Source of the DNA: Burkholderiaceae bacterium
Lineage (GTDB): Bacteria > Pseudomonadota > Gammaproteobacteria > Burkholderiales > Burkholderiaceae_C
DNA length: 9,636 bases
Direction of reading: 5' to 3'
Assembly (NCBI GenBank): GCA_023262365.1
Contig: JALRBF010000273.1
Coordinates: 1-9,636 of the forward strand
The translations under genes were made by a program, and so were the position numbers. Positions 7,005 to 9,636 of the stretch are shown here, one piece after another. Positions within the stretch are counted from its first letter, which is position 1. Each line of letters starts with the position of its first letter. The notes under the pieces were generated by a model. The model saw only the letters and a program-made list of their open reading frames with translations. It was not told the origin of the DNA and ran no database searches.

Positions 7005-7919
7005 ATGAAATTGGCCTATTTGGTGTTCGCTGCGCTGGCCGTGCTGGGTGGCTGCAGCAGTTACGCCCCGCAGTACTGGGGTGAGGACACGCCGTTTGCC
7101 CAACGAGCCGCCGCCGAGTTGCCCACCCGCGTTGAGCTCACCGACGTGCCGTTTGTGCCCCAAGACGACTGGTACTGCGGCCCTGCGGCGCTGAGCATGG
7201 TGCTGCAGTACGGCGGCGCTGAGGCCAGTTTTGCGCAGGTCTCACCCAAGTTGCTGCTGCCTGCACGCCAAGGCAGTTTGCAGTTGGAGATGATGGCCGC
7301 CACACGCACCTTTGGCCGGGTGCCCCACGTTATCGAACCCACGCTGCAAGGCTTGCTGCGCGAATTGGCGGCAGGGCGGCCCGTTATTGCTCTAGAGAAC
7401 TTTGGCACCAGTTGGTACCCGCTGTGGCACTACTCGGTGGTGGTGGGCTACGACTTGGAAAAGCAGGAGGTATACCGCCGCAGTGGCTTGCGCCAACGGG
7501 TGGCCGTGCCCATGCCGATTTTTGAGCATGTTTGGATGGAAGAAGGTTACTGGGCCATGGTGGCGTTGGCCCCCGATGACACGCCCACCAAGCCCCAAGC
7601 CAAGGCGTGGCGCGAGCAATTGGCCTTGACCGAGCCGTTTCTCTCGGCCGCCGCAGCCGGCAACGCGTGGCGCAACTACCTCAAGAATTTTCCTGAAGAC
7701 GCGATTGGCTTGGCGGGCCTAGGTAACAGTCAGCATGCCCAGGGCAACTGGAACGCTGCGGCAGAGAGTTATCGCCTCGCCTTGTCGCAAGAACCGAGCA
7801 ATGCCAATTTGGCGCGACTGGCAGAACAGGTTTTTACCAAGGCACAAGCCACCGACGATGCTGCCTGCGCCGCTAAAGTGCTCAAGCATGGGCAGCGTTG
7901 GCCATGCCCCACACCATGA
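7005..7919 (+). CDS. PA2778-like lipoprotein: C39-like cysteine peptidase with TPR-like C-terminus
   Basis: The product has 304 residues. The lipobox LGGC gives lipidated Cys17, which fixes the start and places the protein on the periplasmic side of a membrane. A C39-like papain-fold domain covers about 45-190. The catalytic Cys58 lies in DDWYCGPAALSMVL, and His142 in LWHYSVVVGYD. The third catalytic residue is not obvious after GYD; the segment reads VYRRSG rather than the Asn/Asp-Pro seen in bacteriocin transporters. From about 215 to 280 there are TPR-like helices (GLAGLGNSQHAQGNWNAAAESYRLAL). This matches the PA2778 family, found beside PA2779-like genes; its substrate is unknown. There is no ABC transporter part, so this is not a bacteriocin exporter. 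No Shine-Dalgarno precedes the ATG, and the terminator T-tract occupies that spot. Confidence 0.88.
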   Translation: MKLAYLVFAALAVLGGCSSYAPQYWGEDTPFAQRAAAELPTRVELTDVPFVPQDDWYCGPAALSMVLQYGGAEASFAQVSPKLLLPARQGSLQLEMMAATRTFGRVPHVIEPTLQGLLRELAAGRPVIALENFGTSWYPLWHYSVVVGYDLEKQEVYRRSGLRQRVAVPMPIFEHVWMEEGYWAMVALAPDDTPTKPQAKAWREQLALTEPFLSAAAAGNAWRNYLKNFPEDAIGLAGLGNSQHAQGNWNAAAESYRLALSQEPSNANLARLAEQVFTKAQATDDAACAAKVLKHGQRWPCPTP

Positions 7920-7946
7920 CGACCCATTTAAGGTTCCGTGCATCAT

Positions 7947-7969
7947 GCCGACACCTAAGACATGTCGGC
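7947..7969 (+). other. Inverted repeat overlapping the start of the 76-residue membrane protein gene
   Basis: GCCGACA (7947-7953) and TGTCGGC (7963-7969) can pair over a nine-base loop. The start codon at 7962-7964 lies at the loop/stem border. No clean T-tract follows, only CATTTATTTG, so it is at best a weak terminator for the lipoprotein gene. It may instead hinder initiation at 7962, or be chance. Confidence 0.3.
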
Positions 7970-8192
7970 CATTTATTTGCCCCCAGCCATGGTTAACATC
8001 ATTTTCCGGCTACGCGTGTTCGTGCACGTCTTGGCTGCGTCCGTGGCGGCCTATCGCGCCCTCGAGGGGATTCAGTACGGCGACCCCGGCCAAGCCGCAG
8101 CCTCGGCTCTTCTGGGGATGGCTACCATCTACGGCATTGGATTTGTCGTGAAGTGGGTCTTTAAGTCGGTTTTTAGTACGCCGACCAGGTGA
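7962..8192 (+). CDS. Small hypothetical membrane protein, 76 residues
   Basis: I do not recognise a family. The sequence has two hydrophobic stretches, at about residues 12-32 (IIFRLRVFVHVLAASVAAY) and 47-68 (ALLGMATIYGIGFVVKWVF). They are joined by a polar GDPGQ turn, which suggests a helical hairpin in the inner membrane. The short ends carry a few basic residues. Codon use is compatible with a real gene of this genome, though the third positions are less GC-rich than in the genes to the left. It starts 42 bp after the lipoprotein gene and ends 10 bp before the convergent DUF3500 gene. No Shine-Dalgarno is visible. A competing plus-strand frame over the same DNA lacks membrane logic and overlaps the lipoprotein gene. 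Confidence 0.55.
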   Translation: MSAIYLPPAMVNIIFRLRVFVHVLAASVAAYRALEGIQYGDPGQAAASALLGMATIYGIGFVVKWVFKSVFSTPTR

Positions 8193-8202
8193 TCTCTTGA
8201 AC

Positions 8203-9450
8203 TTAAAGAACAGTACGATTTCCCAAACATTGGCAATGCTGGCGGACCAGCTCCATCCCGTAGTCGTTGCCATTAGGCGTTCTGACTAGGGTATGGACGT
8301 GAAACTTTTCAGGTGTCGTATTACCTAAGAAAACGCCGGCGTGATGGTCGAATTCAATAATTAATACTGGACTTTGTATCCGGTAATAAAAGGGACTTTC
8401 ATCGTCTATGCCACCTATCCAGCAAAACCAAGTTGATTCGATGTGCGAGACGAATTCCTTCAACTTAGCTTCTCTCGGGCCATCAGGCATATATGACAAA
8501 TAGACTTTGACCAATTGGAGAAGGCGCTGCCGCTGTTCGTTGTTCAAGACTGAAGCGCATAACCCTTCATACGGAATCACGCGGTTGTCTTGAAAAGCGC
8601 CAGCAAGAATGAGCTCATCTCCGAAAGCGACCCGATCTGAAGGCATTAAAGGATCACGTTTCTCTCGGTAAAGCCACGCTTTGTTTTGTAGGCTCGGCGG
8701 CAAGGTTCGAATGAATGAAAGCGCCAATCGCTCCTCTTGCTCAAATACGGGCCTCCCGGCTAACGGCCCGACATCAATCATGTGCGGTTCTGCGCCCATA
8801 AATACCGGAGTGATCACCATTTGGGTACCTATGAAACGGCAATTCAGACACAAATGATGCCCGTAAAAATTCCAACCCCAAGGCTCACTTGCTGACGGGC
8901 TACCAAAAAGATTGAAGTTGTAGCTGAATTCATTAAGTACTCGGGGCGCACCAACAAGTTCACCCAAGAAATGGTTTATTTTCATGAGGGCTCTAGCTCG
9001 GTCATAACCCTCTGTGCTGAGACTCGATTTCAAGACTGCCAAAACTAGATCTCTCACCTCAGCGGTTACTTCATCCAGTCGAAGTCCAAAGCGCATCATG
9101 TAAACCTCGGGATTCATCCAAGCTCGCCACTGCCGCGCGTTGAGGTCGTGCTGGACAACGGACCGCTGTTCGTCAGAAATATGCTCAAGCAGGCGATTTA
9201 CGGCAACCACAGCAGCGAGGGTTGGCCCACCTTCCTCACGAAGTGAGAAGAGATTAGGTTGAAGTTGTCCTCCCGTTGTGATTCCTACAAAGTCGGTTTT
9301 TTCATATAAATCTCGCCAGTGGTCGAATAACTTATGAGCAACTGGGTGTTTCAGAATTCGATCTGCGTGTGTGTATGCATCAAGCTCTGATAGTCCCTGA
9401 ACTCTTGGATCATCAGAAGGGCGGATAAAGTCTCTGAAGTTGGAGGGCAT
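8203..9450 (-). CDS. DUF3500 domain protein
   Basis: The 415-residue product has no signal peptide or membrane segment and is probably cytoplasmic. The DUF3500 pattern spans most of the length. It includes a WNFYGHHLCLN block with His198 and His199, then ITPVFMGAEPHMIDVGPLAG, then EERLALSFIRTL. Further on are an FYYRIQSPVLIIEFDHH block and the C-terminal HVHTLVRTPNGNDYG with His384 and His386. The paired histidines could bind a metal; that is an inference, as I know of no established activity for the family. The ATG lies 3 bp after the stop of the upstream SDR gene, so the two are almost certainly one operon. A weak AGGA is about 12 bases upstream. Codon use is far less GC-rich than in genes left of 7919. 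Confidence 0.85.
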   Translation of the reverse strand: MPSNFRDFIRPSDDPRVQGLSELDAYTHADRILKHPVAHKLFDHWRDLYEKTDFVGITTGGQLQPNLFSLREEGGPTLAAVVAVNRLLEHISDEQRSVVQHDLNARQWRAWMNPEVYMMRFGLRLDEVTAEVRDLVLAVLKSSLSTEGYDRARALMKINHFLGELVGAPRVLNEFSYNFNLFGSPSASEPWGWNFYGHHLCLNCRFIGTQMVITPVFMGAEPHMIDVGPLAGRPVFEQEERLALSFIRTLPPSLQNKAWLYREKRDPLMPSDRVAFGDELILAGAFQDNRVIPYEGLCASVLNNEQRQRLLQLVKVYLSYMPDGPREAKLKEFVSHIESTWFCWIGGIDDESPFYYRIQSPVLIIEFDHHAGVFLGNTTPEKFHVHTLVRTPNGNDYGMELVRQHCQCLGNRTVL

Positions 9451-9453
9451 GTT

Positions 9454-9636
9454 CTATATCAATCCTGGGTATGACCCGCCATCTAATTGAAGATTCTGAC
9501 CAGAAATAAAGCCAGCTTGCGCACTGCACAAAAATGCGCAGGCATCAGCAAACTCCTCTGGCCTACCAAAGCGCTTAGCTGCAATCGTGTTCGACAAGCA
9601 AATCCTCGAAATGGCTGAGAACCTCAAGGACGGTGT
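9454..9636 (-). CDS. Short-chain dehydrogenase/reductase, C-terminal fragment cut by window edge
   Basis: The last 60 residues of a minus-strand gene are present, ending with TAG at 9456-9454. The segment [18 protein letters not shown], then [22 protein letters not shown], is the typical C-terminus of FabG-like SDR enzymes. There, the GRPEE helix start and the ITGQ-like/DGG motif contribute to the dimer and NAD(P)-side fold. The NAD(P)-binding glycine motif and the Ser-Tyr-Lys active site lie outside the window, so substrate and cofactor cannot be assigned. It is the upstream partner of the DUF3500 gene. The first 16 residues in the window ([16 protein letters not shown]) are less SDR-like than the rest, and the same bases give a good reading frame on the plus strand, so an interruption or chimeric join near 9588 is possible. 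Confidence 0.8.
   Translation of the reverse strand, partial: TPSLRFSAISRICLSNTIAAKRFGRPEEFADACAFLCSAQAGFISGQNLQLDGGSYPGLI

Larger units (their letters stand above)
8193..9636. other. Low-GC segment, probably acquired by transfer
   Basis: The base composition changes sharply to the right of about 8193. For example, 8341-8400 has 21 G or C in 60 bases, while 3841-3900 has 41 in 60. Both genes in the segment share the lower-GC codon use. No attachment site, tRNA or transposase was found at the edge. Confidence 0.6.

Noticed and set aside
7735..8151. A 138-codon plus-strand frame across the end of the lipoprotein gene
   Set aside because: It overlaps about 185 bp of a well-supported gene in another frame and its sequence is Pro/Arg/Ser-rich without a domain.
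1..9636. CRISPR array, transposon ends, toxin-antitoxin or defence genes
   Set aside because: No spaced direct repeats, terminal inverted repeats or matching protein motifs were found on either strand.

Overview
The window looks like chromosomal DNA from a GC-rich proteobacterium. Gene content and codon use fit Burkholderiales (Comamonadaceae-like) best, but that is an inference with no rRNA or marker gene behind it. Nine complete or partial genes are well supported, plus one small hypothetical membrane protein. They are densely packed, and no gene-free stretch exceeds about 140 bases. No tRNA, rRNA, CRISPR array, insertion sequence or prophage gene was seen.

Left part (1-6502). A penicillin-acylase-family Ntn hydrolase is cut by the left edge on the minus strand. 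It diverges from a six-transmembrane voltage-gated potassium channel. A three-gene plus-strand run follows: a YeeE/YedE sulfur-compound transporter, the tRNA t6A dehydratase TcdA (overlapping the transporter by 8 bp), and a hormone-sensitive-lipase-type esterase. The esterase converges on a minus-strand FAD-dependent oxidoreductase, and the two genes use the same CTAG tetranucleotide for both stop codons.

Middle part (6503-8192). A plus-strand unit holds a small secreted or membrane-anchored PA2779-like protein with a strong ribosome binding site. Next come a strong intrinsic terminator and then a PA2778-like lipoprotein with a C39-like cysteine peptidase domain and TPR-like helices. The terminator's T-tract ends only five bases before the lipoprotein's start codon, which suggests controlled read-through. 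A 76-residue membrane protein of unknown function follows.

Right part (about 8193-9636). Base composition drops clearly. A minus-strand DUF3500 protein lies 3 bp downstream of the end of a short-chain dehydrogenase/reductase (SDR) that runs off the window. This pair looks horizontally acquired compared with its neighbours. The last 50 bases also read well as protein on the opposite strand, so the SDR may be interrupted or the sequence chimeric there.

No clearly new multi-gene system is visible. The most promising leads are the terminator-separated peptidase pair, the overlapping sulfur transporter and tRNA-modification genes, and the low-GC DUF3500/SDR unit.
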